Source: Pseudomaricurvus albidus (GTDB lineage: Bacteria > Pseudomonadota > Gammaproteobacteria > Pseudomonadales > Cellvibrionaceae). From it: DNA of 64,000 bases. How positions within the stretch are numbered: position 1 is the stretch's first letter; each line of letters opens with the position of its first letter. This document shows positions 1-7,151 of this stretch, piece by piece. The notes beneath the pieces are model-generated. The model searched no databases. It was not told where the DNA came from and saw only the letters and a list, made by a program, of their open reading frames with translations. Both the position numbers and the translations under genes were made by a program. Location: contig NZ_JAHKRS010000003.1 of the NCBI RefSeq assembly GCF_018863235.1, positions 1 to 64,000 of the forward strand, in the 5' to 3' direction.

Positions 1-56
1 GCAACAAATATGTTTTTAGCTATATCCAAACCAATACGAATAGTCATTGTCGCCAT
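1..56 (-). mobile_element. IS110-family transposase, N-terminal fragment (cut by window edge)
   Basis: Read on the minus strand from an ATG at 54-56, the first 18 codons give MATMTIRIGLDIAKNIFV. This is the start typical of IS110/IS1111-type DEDD transposases, whose RuvC-like domain begins with an IGxDxAK motif; the Asp of that motif is the first catalytic acidic residue. The rest of the gene lies outside the window, so neither integrity nor subgroup (IS110 or IS1111) can be judged. The element end is not marked by inverted repeats, as is usual for this family, so its boundary must lie between this gene and the tRNA terminator near 377. Confidence 0.6.
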
Positions 57-376
57 GATCGTCTCCTAGTTCAGTAGTCGTATCTTAAGGATAGCCACTG
101 AAGGTAGAGGAGAGTCCATGTCATTATATAAGTCGTGATTACACAGACCAAAATGTCTACATCTAATCACTAAATGTCTACCAACACCGCCTGTGTCTAT
201 ATCTACCCACCGACCCTGCCGGACGAAACACAGAACACCGAAAGACAAAAACAAAGAAGAAATCAAGAAAGGTCCCTGTCTCAGCTATCGTCCTGATATA
301 CATGTTGAAACACACGTCAACCATATCGCCAAAGCAGGGGAAGTTCAAGACAGGGGAATACAGAAATGACAGGCAC
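57..376 (-). other. Non-coding flank upstream of the IS110-type transposase
   Basis: About 320 bases without a credible gene separate the transposase start from the tRNA-Leu terminator. In IS110-group elements the end upstream of the transposase is long and non-coding and encodes the bridge RNA, so part of this stretch may do the same (inference). Visible structure: a direct repeat AAATGTCTAC at 151-160 and 172-181, 21 bp apart, and an inverted repeat GTGATTA/TAATCAC at 135-141 and 164-170. The outer boundary of the element is not identifiable by eye. Confidence 0.4.
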
Positions 377-406
377 AAAAAAGCCCGCTCAAAGAGCGGG
401 CTTTTT
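377..406 (-). terminator. Rho-independent terminator of tRNA-Leu
   Basis: A perfect 10-bp stem AAGCCCGCTC/GAGCGGGCTT with a 3-nt loop is flanked by A and T runs. It lies 7 bases past the tRNA 3' end on the minus strand, and its symmetry could let it work in both directions. Confidence 0.9.
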
Positions 407-412
407 AAGAAA

Positions 413-497
413 TGGTACCGGTGGGCGGACTTGAACCGCCACGCCCGAAGGCAACGGATTTTGAATCCGTCGTGTATACCAATTTCACCACACCGGC
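413..497 (-). tRNA. tRNA-Leu (anticodon CAA)
   Basis: An 85-nt class II tRNA on the minus strand with an encoded CCA. The 7-bp acceptor stem pairs GCCGGTG with CACCGGT, including a G1-U72 wobble. The anticodon stem ACGGA/TCCGT encloses loop TTCAAAA, giving anticodon CAA. A long variable arm (TTGCCTTCGGGCG region) and the T-loop GTTCAAG support the leucine assignment; the discriminator base is A. It appears to be a single-gene transcript with its own promoter and terminator. Confidence 0.95.
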
Positions 498-549
498 ACA
501 GTGCTTTTACGGTTGCCGACCCGAGGGGTCGTCTGAAAAGCAGGACGCG

Positions 550-577
550 ATTATATCAGGGCATTTGGGAGCGTCAA
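550..577 (-). promoter_or_regulatory. Sigma-70 promoter of tRNA-Leu
   Basis: On the minus strand, TTGACG (572-577) and a perfect TATAAT (550-555) are separated by 16 bp. A GC-rich stretch (CGCG) follows the -10 box, as in stringently controlled stable-RNA promoters. The predicted start near 543 leaves a leader of about 45 nt before the tRNA. Confidence 0.85.
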
Positions 578-904
578 CCGAATAACGGAGAATTTCTTTA
601 TAGATCGGGAGGTTAGGCCCATCGGATGCGTGCCGGAGCAGGGGATTGTTCAATCTTTGAGCCGGTGTTGTCTGGCAGCGACACAATTCGCACAATTTCT
701 TATCCCTGACCTTTCATCCCCTCCCCCAAAACCGTAGAGTTGGGCTACTATCAAGCTCAACAATAGGCTTATTACTGAGATTAATTGGTTTTTATATGCC
801 TTTTGAGTATTAATAGGCGCCGTTATAGGCCTCCACCCATGATTTGGTGTCGACGTTGAGGCTGCAACCCGCTTTTCGCTGATCTCCAATGCAGGATACT
901 CGTT
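578..904. other. Intergenic region between tRNA-Leu and gabD
   Basis: A 327-base AT-richer stretch with no convincing gene. It must hold the gabD promoter; a weak candidate is TTGAGT at 803-808 with TATAGG at 824-829 (15-bp spacer). No terminator or repeat was recognised. Confidence 0.4.
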
Positions 905-2359
905 ATGCTTAATCTGAACCGTCCCGACCTTTTAAAGACTTCTTCCTATATTAACGGCCAGTGGCTGACCGAATCCGAAGGTACGGTACCCGTCTACAAC
1001 CCCGCCGACGGCGAGCTGGTGGCATCAATCACCAACCACGGCGCTGCGGAAACCCGTATGGCGATTGATGCCGCGGAAGCGGCCATGCCGGCGTGGGCGG
1101 CCAAGCCTGCCAAAGAACGCGCGAATATTCTGCGCAAGTGGTTCAACCTGCTGATGGAAAACCAGCAAGATCTGGCCAAAATTCTCACCGCCGAGCAGGG
1201 CAAGACCCTGGCCGAGGCCGCTGGCGAGGTGGCTTACGGCGCGAACTACATTGAGTGGTTTGCCGAGGAAGCCAAGCGCATCAATGGCGACATCATCCCT
1301 GCCCCCAGCGGCGACAAGCGCATTATGGTGATCAAGCAGCCGGTGGGTGTTGTGGCTTCCATTACGCCCTGGAACTTCCCTAACGCCATGATCACCCGCA
1401 AAGCCGCACCGGCACTGGCTGCAGGCTGTACCTTTGTGGGCAAGCCCGCCAAGGAAACCCCGCTGTCGGCACTGGCACTGTGTGTGCTGGCGGAAGAAGC
1501 CGGTATTCCACCGGGTGTGTTTAATATGGTGGCCGGTCAGAGCTCCCGTGAGATCGGCGGCGAAATGACCAGCAACCCGAAAGTGCGCAAGCTGACCTTC
1601 ACCGGCTCGACCCCGGTAGGCAAGACCCTGATGGAGCAGTGTGCGGGCACCGTGAAGAAGACCTCCATGGAGCTGGGTGGCAATGCGCCATTTATGGTGT
1701 TTGAAGACGCGGATCTGGACGCGGCGGTGCAAGGCGCTCTGGCTTCCAAGTACCGCAACTCCGGTCAGACCTGTGTCTGCACCAACCGTCTGCTGGTTCA
1801 GGACACCGTCTACGATGCCTTTATCGAGAAGCTGCAGGCAGAAGTCGCCAAGTTCAAACTGGGCAACGGCACCGAAGACGGCGTCACCCACGGCCCTATG
1901 GTTAACGCCACCGCCGTGAAAGATGTTGAGCTGCTGGTAAACGATGCCATCGAGAAAGGCGCCAAGGCCACCATCGGCGGCAAGCCTTCGGATCTGGGTG
2001 CCTGCTACTTCGAGCCCACCATTCTGAAAGACGCCACACCTGATATGAAGGTCTTCCGCGAAGAGATCTTTGGCCCGGTTGCGCCAGTGTTCAAGTTCTC
2101 CAGCGAAGAAGAAGCCATTGCCATGGCCAACGACACCGAGTTCGGTCTGGCGGCCTACTTCTACACCAAGGACATGGGTCGTATCTTCCGTGTGGGTGAA
2201 GCGCTGGAATACGGTATTGTCGGTATTAACGAAGGCATCATCTCCAACGAGATGGCACCGTTCGGCGGCGTGAAGGAATCCGGCAGCGGCCGTGAAGGCT
2301 CCAAGTACGGTATGGACGATTACCTGGAAATCAAATACATGTGTCTGGGTGGCATCTAA
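905..2359 (+). CDS. gabD: NAD(P)-dependent succinate-semialdehyde dehydrogenase
   Basis: A 484-residue aldehyde dehydrogenase of the GabD branch, which oxidises succinate semialdehyde to succinate in the GABA shunt. Visible motifs: TPWNFP (154-159), the general base Glu257 in MELGGN, and catalytic Cys290 in NSGQTCVC with the second Cys292 that forms a redox disulfide in GabD enzymes. Length and N-terminus (RPDLLKTSSYINGQW) match GabD. The start is ATG with AGGAT upstream. It stands alone; a terminator follows at 2426. No GABA transaminase gene is in the window. Confidence 0.9.
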   Translation: MLNLNRPDLLKTSSYINGQWLTESEGTVPVYNPADGELVASITNHGAAETRMAIDAAEAAMPAWAAKPAKERANILRKWFNLLMENQQDLAKILTAEQGKTLAEAAGEVAYGANYIEWFAEEAKRINGDIIPAPSGDKRIMVIKQPVGVVASITPWNFPNAMITRKAAPALAAGCTFVGKPAKETPLSALALCVLAEEAGIPPGVFNMVAGQSSREIGGEMTSNPKVRKLTFTGSTPVGKTLMEQCAGTVKKTSMELGGNAPFMVFEDADLDAAVQGALASKYRNSGQTCVCTNRLLVQDTVYDAFIEKLQAEVAKFKLGNGTEDGVTHGPMVNATAVKDVELLVNDAIEKGAKATIGGKPSDLGACYFEPTILKDATPDMKVFREEIFGPVAPVFKFSSEEEAIAMANDTEFGLAAYFYTKDMGRIFRVGEALEYGIVGINEGIISNEMAPFGGVKESGSGREGSKYGMDDYLEIKYMCLGGI

Positions 2360-2425
2360 CGCGTTAACGGCTCTACCCGACCCGTAGTTTGAGACCTGTA
2401 GTTAGACAATCTATAGTTTGACGAG

Positions 2426-2451
2426 AAGACCCTATTTTTTAGGGTCTTTTT
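2426..2451 (+). terminator. Rho-independent terminator after gabD
   Basis: Stem AAGACCCT/AGGGTCTT with a T-rich loop followed by TTTT, 67 bases after the gabD stop. The bases between stop and stem carry three imperfect copies of a GTAGTTTGA-like unit (about 2382-2422). Confidence 0.85.
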
Positions 2452-2482
2452 GTTTCTACTTGTTGAATGATCTAAAACGGTT

Positions 2483-2983
2483 TTACGAATTCTGCTCTGA
2501 TACTGCAGAACGCTTGTCCGGATAGAAGCGGTCATAGCTTTCTTTACGGGCCGGATCTTCAATACATTCCAGCAAACGAATCTGTTCTTTGGCTTCCGCC
2601 ACACTGTTTTCGAGAAGTTTGAGTGTCTCTTCCCTGACCTCCCCCTGCTCCGCTTCCAGTTGAATCAGTTGAAACTGGTTGAGCACGTTATTGACGATAT
2701 GCTGGGTGGTGGACAACAGCAGCCGCACTGACACTGCTTTTTGTCGTTCGACCTCAATCGCCTGCTGTTGCAAATCGAGACGATGACTCCAGTCCCGCAG
2801 GAGGCAAGCCGCCAGCGTGGCCAGTGAAGCCGTGACGACAATGGTGATGGCGTGGGACTCCCAGGGTGTCAGCGAACCCGCGAACAGCCATTCTTTTAGC
2901 AGCTCGTAGACAAACATGACCAATGCCGCCACACAAAACACCATGATCAGCGGCCAGCGCATTACTTTTTCTATCTTTATCAA
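2483..2983 (-). CDS. Small membrane protein with a DHp-like helical segment
   Basis: A 166-residue protein with no firm family. Two hydrophobic segments (about 11-28 and 45-62) are followed by a charged coiled-coil helix (65-85) and the stretch TTQHIVNNVLNQFQLIQLE (92-110), which resembles the dimerisation/phosphoacceptor helix of some sensor kinases (His95 followed by Asn98, Asn99, Asn102). No ATPase domain follows; the C-terminus is acidic and short. It may be an orphan kinase-like adaptor, but this rests on helix pattern only. It ends close to the gabD terminator, convergent with gabD. Confidence 0.55.
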   Translation of the reverse strand: MIKIEKVMRWPLIMVFCVAALVMFVYELLKEWLFAGSLTPWESHAITIVVTASLATLAACLLRDWSHRLDLQQQAIEVERQKAVSVRLLLSTTQHIVNNVLNQFQLIQLEAEQGEVREETLKLLENSVAEAKEQIRLLECIEDPARKESYDRFYPDKRSAVSEQNS

Positions 2984-3132
2984 GTGGCCTCCCTCAACAG
3001 CATATACCGTCAGAATCGGTTAGAACCCTATATCCCTGTAATCATTATGGGCATTCCGCTGTGACAGGAAAAGCCTCGGAAAGGCGCTTTTTAGATCATT
3101 TTGTATGAGAGCAAGGACAAATGGCTGTCTTT

Positions 3133-3189
3133 TAAAGTCATATACAACACCTTTAGTCATATACAACACCTTTAGCCATATACCACAGC
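3133..3189. repeat. Tandem 19-bp repeat, about three copies
   Basis: Unit TTTAGTCATATACAACACC is nearly perfect at 3133-3151 and 3152-3170, with a diverged third copy at 3171-3188. It lies immediately downstream of the acyl-CoA dehydrogenase stop codon, in the 212-base gap before the small membrane protein gene. Function unknown. Confidence 0.8.
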
Positions 3190-3195
3190 CTGCGG

Positions 3196-4356
3196 CTATT
3201 CCAGCAGACTTCGATATTGCTCGGAGAAGATATCCCGACTGATGATCAGTTTCATGATCTCCGAACTGCCCGCCAGAATGCGATTGATCCGGGACGCTGT
3301 GAACATTCGGCAAATGGGGTATTCATTCATGTAGCCGGCGCCGCCGTGCAACTGAACCCCCTCATCCATCATGCGCCACTGGATTTCACTGGCCTGCAAC
3401 TTGGCTTTGGCAGCCATGTTGGCGGTCAGCTTGCCCTGGTTGTGCAAGGCAATGCAGTGGTCCACATAGACCTGCATGATGTCGATTTCGGTATCCAGCT
3501 CGGCCAGTTTGAACTGGGTGTTCTGCTTGGCGGCGAGCGGTTTGCCAAACACCTTGCGTTCCATGACAAACTCGCGGGTCAGGTCAAAAGCGTGGCGTGC
3601 ACTGGCGATATAGCCCGTAGCTGCAATCAGGCGCTCTTCTGCCAGGCCTTCCATCAGGTAGTAAAAGCCTTTGGCGGGATCACCCAGCACATTCTCTTTC
3701 GGCACTTTGACGTTGCTGAAAAACAGTTCGGCGGTGTCCTGCGCTTTCATCCCCATCTTGTCGAGATTGCGTCCGCGCTCGAGGCCCTCCATGCCCCGCT
3801 CCACCAAAAACAGGCCAACACTGTAGGGGTTATTGTCAGGATCGGTTTTCGCCGCGACGATCACCAGATCGGCATTGATGCCGTTGGATATGTAGGTTTT
3901 GGAACCGTTCAGGATAAAGTGATCGCCCATGTCTTTGGCGTGGGCACGCATGGCAGACAGGTCGCTGCCCGCATCCGGCTCCGTCATGGCAATGGCTAAA
4001 ATCGTTTCACCTCGGACACAACCGGGTAAAAAACGCTGTCGTTGCTCTTCACTGCCAAAACGTTGCAGATACGGACCGACCAGACGACTGTGCAAGGTGG
4101 AGAACCACTCGCCGGTTTCTGCGCGGGCATTTTCCTCCATGATGATCTGCTCATAGCGAAAATCGTTGTCACCCAGACCGCCGTACTGCTCATCCGGCCA
4201 GATCATGAGAAAACCCTGATCACCGGCTTTTTTGAATATATCGCGATCCACAATACCCTGCTCACGAAAGCGCTCCATATGAGGGGCCACTTCCTGCTCA
4301 AGAAACTTTCGGTAAGCTGCACGGAACAGGTTTTGGTCTTCAGTAAAACTACGCAT
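3196..4356 (-). CDS. Acyl-CoA dehydrogenase, long-chain/isovaleryl type
   Basis: A 386-residue FAD-dependent acyl-CoA dehydrogenase that would introduce the alpha-beta double bond in acyl-CoA. Family motifs: AMTEPDAGSD (123-132), GSKTYISNG (151-159), and the C-terminal QLHGGAGYMNEYPICR (335-350). The position that is the catalytic Glu in medium-chain enzymes is Ala362 (LAGSSEI). Glu241 in LAEERLIA matches the alternative base used by LCAD and isovaleryl-CoA dehydrogenase, so it should be active on long or branched substrates. GAGAGATGG precedes the ATG. Confidence 0.9.
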   Translation of the reverse strand: MRSFTEDQNLFRAAYRKFLEQEVAPHMERFREQGIVDRDIFKKAGDQGFLMIWPDEQYGGLGDNDFRYEQIIMEENARAETGEWFSTLHSRLVGPYLQRFGSEEQRQRFLPGCVRGETILAIAMTEPDAGSDLSAMRAHAKDMGDHFILNGSKTYISNGINADLVIVAAKTDPDNNPYSVGLFLVERGMEGLERGRNLDKMGMKAQDTAELFFSNVKVPKENVLGDPAKGFYYLMEGLAEERLIAATGYIASARHAFDLTREFVMERKVFGKPLAAKQNTQFKLAELDTEIDIMQVYVDHCIALHNQGKLTANMAAKAKLQASEIQWRMMDEGVQLHGGAGYMNEYPICRMFTASRINRILAGSSEIMKLIISRDIFSEQYRSLLE

Positions 4357-4390
4357 ACCATCTCTCTCAGGTGTTTTTATTGTTGTCGAT

Positions 4391-4409
4391 CATCAGCTGT
4401 GTGCTGATG
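4391..4409 (-). promoter_or_regulatory. Operator-like inverted repeat upstream of the acyl-CoA dehydrogenase
   Basis: CATCAGC-N5-GCTGATG is a perfect 7-bp inverted repeat 35 bases upstream of the start codon. It could bind a dimeric repressor or fold in the leader. It does not match the FadR or PsrA consensus I know. Confidence 0.35.
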
Positions 4410-4626
4410 TTTCAGTCTAGCGGATTTCACCCAAGACTCTGTGTTTTTGGCACAAAAAGCAACCGTATCAAGGTGTAATTCACGCCTACAATTAGTGACA
4501 AAGCTCACAGTTATGGCCCGCAAAGACTCAGAAATTGGTCACAATTTGTCTCACGACTTCTGTTAGAATGAACAGGCTATATACCGCAACCGTTTTCAGA
4601 TCGCTCTGTTTCCTGGATACCGTCAA

Positions 4627-5562
4627 ATGACCCAACAAGCCCACCCAAGAGCCGTGATGTTTGCCGATGTCAGTGGCAGTTCTACGCTCTATAAATTGCT
4701 GGGCAACGAAGGGGCAAAAGCCAAGATTGACCTCACGCTGGCGACCATGATTGCTGAAACCGAGCGCCATCAGGGGCATCTGGTGAAGACCATCGGCGAC
4801 GAGATCATGGTGACGTTTGAGTGCGTGCAGCAGGCCTGTCTTTGTGCCCAGCAGCTGCAGCGCCAGTCCGGGCAGGTCAATGCACAACTGCCTGTGAGAG
4901 TTGGCCTCGCTTTTGGCGACACCCTGATTGAGGACGAAGACGTGTTCGGCGATATCGTCAATAACGCGGCCTGGCTGACACAGGTGGCCAGAGCCGGTCA
5001 GATTCTGATCTCCGAAAGTCTCTACCAGAGCCTGCCGCTGGAAATGCAAATGGACTGTCACGAGTTCGACCGAGTGGCGTTCAAGGGCGACGACAAGAAG
5101 AGCGTGATCTATCGCATGCACTGGGAATCACACACTCAGGCACACAACGCCACCGCCGTGATGACCATCGACGATATCACCCAGACCAGCGACGTGGTCA
5201 GTATCACGCTGGAGTACGGTCCACACCGCCATTGCATACTGCCCCAGCAAACCCCTTTTGTCCTTGGGCGCGACAGTACCCGCACCAACCTTCGGATCAA
5301 TCATCATCTGGCGTCACGGGAACACTGTGAAGTGGTGTTTCGTCGCGGCAAGTTCGTACTGATTGATCACAGCACCAATGGGACTTATGTCTCCGGGCAC
5401 AATCAGGAAGAAATCTACCTGCGCCGGGAAGAGCTGCCACTGGTCGGTGAAGGCAAAATTTCCATCGGCCAGTCCATGAACGCCGATCATGGCGATGAAC
5501 AAATTGTCCGCTTTTCCACCAGCCGCTCCGCCGGTGAAGAGTTTGAAACCCAGACTGCCTGA
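4627..5562 (+). CDS. Class III nucleotidyl cyclase domain fused to an FHA domain
   Basis: A 311-residue cytoplasmic protein. Residues 1-165 form a class III adenylate/guanylate cyclase catalytic domain with both metal-binding aspartates (Asp14 in FADVSGSS, Asp58 in TIGDE) and the conserved Asn112. Residues 195-295 form an FHA phosphothreonine-binding domain (GR at 214-215, S230-R231-x-H233, NGT 251-253). The Arg that normally follows the Asn by four residues (VNxAxRL) is Trp116 here, so transition-state stabilisation may be impaired or supplied otherwise. The gene is monocistronic and divergent from the acyl-CoA dehydrogenase. The FHA domain predicts response to a Ser/Thr kinase, none of which is in the window. 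Confidence 0.85.
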   Translation: MTQQAHPRAVMFADVSGSSTLYKLLGNEGAKAKIDLTLATMIAETERHQGHLVKTIGDEIMVTFECVQQACLCAQQLQRQSGQVNAQLPVRVGLAFGDTLIEDEDVFGDIVNNAAWLTQVARAGQILISESLYQSLPLEMQMDCHEFDRVAFKGDDKKSVIYRMHWESHTQAHNATAVMTIDDITQTSDVVSITLEYGPHRHCILPQQTPFVLGRDSTRTNLRINHHLASREHCEVVFRRGKFVLIDHSTNGTYVSGHNQEEIYLRREELPLVGEGKISIGQSMNADHGDEQIVRFSTSRSAGEEFETQTA

Positions 5563-5890
5563 GCTGCCCCCTTTAATGCGACCCTGGCGTCTGCTTTCCA
5601 AGGCTTTTTAAGATAATTTTGCCCTTTAAAACCTGAATTCAATATTCAAATGCGTCTAAGCAGCTCATGCTGAGGCACTTTCTCGCTCCCCCTCAGGTTC
5701 CATCCCTCAGCAAACACTCACCGTAAAACCCTCAAAATATAAGTGTTAGCGCCGGATTGGCTGGTCTGTGTTGATCGCAGCCCCGCCATTGTCACCGTAA
5801 CGACACATACCCTGAGCCAGACCAGCACCTGTTCAGCCCCTGTTAAAACGCTCAATTTGAACCATACTCCAATTACAAGGAGTCGTTGTT
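5563..5890 (+). other. Intergenic region, 328 bases
   Basis: No gene, RNA or clear terminator is recognised. The region should hold the 3' end of the cyclase-FHA transcript and the promoter of the next gene. A strong AAGGAG ribosome site at 5877-5882 belongs to the following gene. Confidence 0.4.
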
Positions 5891-6499
5891 ATGAGAGCAT
5901 TAATAACAGCCCAAAAAATGCACAGAATTCAGTTTTCTGGCTTTTATAACCAGTTTTCCGGCCTTTATAAACAGCGCCATGGCGTCTACAAACAATCCCT
6001 GAAATTTGTTCCAGCCAGCCTGTTTATTGCCACTCTGATCTGCGCATTCCCCAGTCAGGCCGACCAGGTCGAAGCGGACGCGAACAATGATCTGTTTGTT
6101 CCGGAAAACCTCAATTACTACAATCCTCTCAAGCACAGCAAAGGCCACGGCGAGAAAAAACGCTACTCTTCCCGATCAACGGGGTTGAGCAACAATGAGC
6201 TTGAACAAGCCGCAGAAGATATCCGCAATAACGAAATGAGCGCGCAGCATCGGGCACTGAATCATCAGTGGTTGCAACAGGAAAATGGGGAAGATGAACC
6301 CACTGTGGGCGGCAAGGTGTTTTCCGAACTGGTGAAGATGGGGTTTCGCACCTATTGGGATGGCGTTCGTGACAAGCACTACTCGGATACCAAAATCATT
6401 CCCAACAGCAATGGTGATGGCAAGGTATCGGAAGAGGTGGAATACAAACTCAGATTATCGGATGACAAGGTGAAGCTGACTTTCGAATACGAATTCTGA
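5891..6499 (+). CDS. Secreted protein of unknown function with N-terminal heptapeptide repeats
   Basis: A 202-residue protein of no recognised family. The start at 5891 is fixed by AAGGAG 8 bases upstream. Residues 14-34 are three 7-residue repeats (QFSGFYN, QFSGLYK, QRHGVYK) encoded by 21-bp tandem repeats at 5930-5992. A hydrophobic segment (about 40-53, ending PSQADQ) looks like a signal peptide with an unusually long N-region. The mature part is polar with tyrosine/asparagine-rich stretches and ends in a beta-like KLTFEYEF, compatible with a periplasmic or outer-membrane-associated location. Function not inferred. Confidence 0.7.
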   Translation: MRALITAQKMHRIQFSGFYNQFSGLYKQRHGVYKQSLKFVPASLFIATLICAFPSQADQVEADANNDLFVPENLNYYNPLKHSKGHGEKKRYSSRSTGLSNNELEQAAEDIRNNEMSAQHRALNHQWLQQENGEDEPTVGGKVFSELVKMGFRTYWDGVRDKHYSDTKIIPNSNGDGKVSEEVEYKLRLSDDKVKLTFEYEF

Positions 6500-6535
6500 C
6501 CCACGCAGTCTCTTCTTCCCTCCCCCACGGCTTTT

Positions 6536-6571
6536 GGTACAATCCCTCCCGCATTCTTCGCGGGCTTTTTT
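6536..6571 (+). promoter_or_regulatory. Promoter -10 and hairpin abutting the RDD gene start
   Basis: GGTACAAT (extended -10-like, TACAAT at 6536-6541) is followed by a short stem CCCGC/GCGGG (6548-6552, 6560-6564) and a T7 run directly preceding the ATG at 6572. There is no Shine-Dalgarno sequence in between. If transcription starts near 6548, the whole leader is this terminator-like hairpin. Confidence 0.45.
6548..6571 (+). terminator. Short terminator-like hairpin at the RDD gene start
   Basis: CCCGC/GCGGG with a 7-nt loop followed by CTTTTTTT. It may end the transcript of the small secreted protein, whose stop is 49 bases upstream, while also forming the leader of the RDD gene. Confidence 0.45.
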
Positions 6572-7030
6572 ATGACCACACAAACTCTCCCCACCGCCAG
6601 CCTGATCAAGCGCTTTGCGGCCATGGTGTACGATTCACTGCTGGTGATGGCCGTCGCCATGGGCTACGGCGCGCTCTTTATTGGCATCAAATATTCAGTT
6701 TTCAATGTCGATTTGCCCACCGGTGAACGCGCCACCATCGGCACGGCGGGGTTTGTGGGGTTGATTCTGGTAATCGAGGCCTTCTTCTGGTTTTTCTGGT
6801 GTCGGGGCGGTCAGACCCTGGGGATGCGCGCTTGGCGCCTGCAACTGCGACAGGACAACGGACAGTTTGTCAGCCTGCCACAGGCCATGGTGCGTGGATT
6901 GATTGCGCCACTGAGTTTGGCAGCTTTCGGACTGGGCTACTGGTGGCGCTTGTGGGATAAGGAAGGGAGAACCTGGCACGACATGGCCAGCGGTACCCGG
7001 ATGGTGCAGCTGCCCAAGCAGAAAAAATAG
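6572..7030 (+). CDS. RDD family integral membrane protein
   Basis: A 152-residue protein with the RDD domain layout: RFAAMVYDSLLV at 13-24, a membrane segment at about 22-42, a second at about 58-76, the GGQTLGMRAWRLQL motif (80-93), then a third hydrophobic stretch (110-125) and the conserved end WHDMASGTRMV. RDD proteins are poorly characterised; some act in ion or solute transport. It is convergent with lptG, the neighbourhood seen in related gammaproteobacteria. The start codon follows a T run and has no visible ribosome site. Confidence 0.85.
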   Translation: MTTQTLPTASLIKRFAAMVYDSLLVMAVAMGYGALFIGIKYSVFNVDLPTGERATIGTAGFVGLILVIEAFFWFFWCRGGQTLGMRAWRLQLRQDNGQFVSLPQAMVRGLIAPLSLAAFGLGYWWRLWDKEGRTWHDMASGTRMVQLPKQKK

Positions 7031-7087
7031 CGCTAATTAGGTTTGAGATTAAGGTAATTCCCTGAAATCCTGAATAAAGATTAAAAA

Positions 7088-7124
7088 CGTCATTGCGAGG
7101 AGCGATAGCGACGCGGCAATGACG
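7088..7124. repeat. REP-like palindromic element
   Basis: A 37-bp near-palindrome starting CGTCATTGC (7088-7096) and ending GCAATGACG (7116-7124), with an interior GAGGAGCGATAGCGACGC. This matches from memory the type of extragenic palindrome common in many bacteria. It sits between the convergent RDD and lptG genes, where it could fold in either transcript. Confidence 0.75.
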
Positions 7125-7151
7125 ATATTAATTACATCAGTAGCTTGAAGG

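Noticed and set aside
302-616. A 104-codon open frame on the plus strand across the tRNA
   Set aside because: It runs antisense through tRNA-Leu and its terminator; no ribosome site or conservation.
1025-1891. A 288-codon frame antisense to gabD
   Set aside because: Shadow of the GC-rich dehydrogenase gene in the opposite strand; low-complexity His/Gly-rich translation.
5743-5949. A 68-codon frame upstream of the small secreted protein
   Set aside because: Overlaps the better supported gene at 5891 that has an AAGGAG site; no features of its own.
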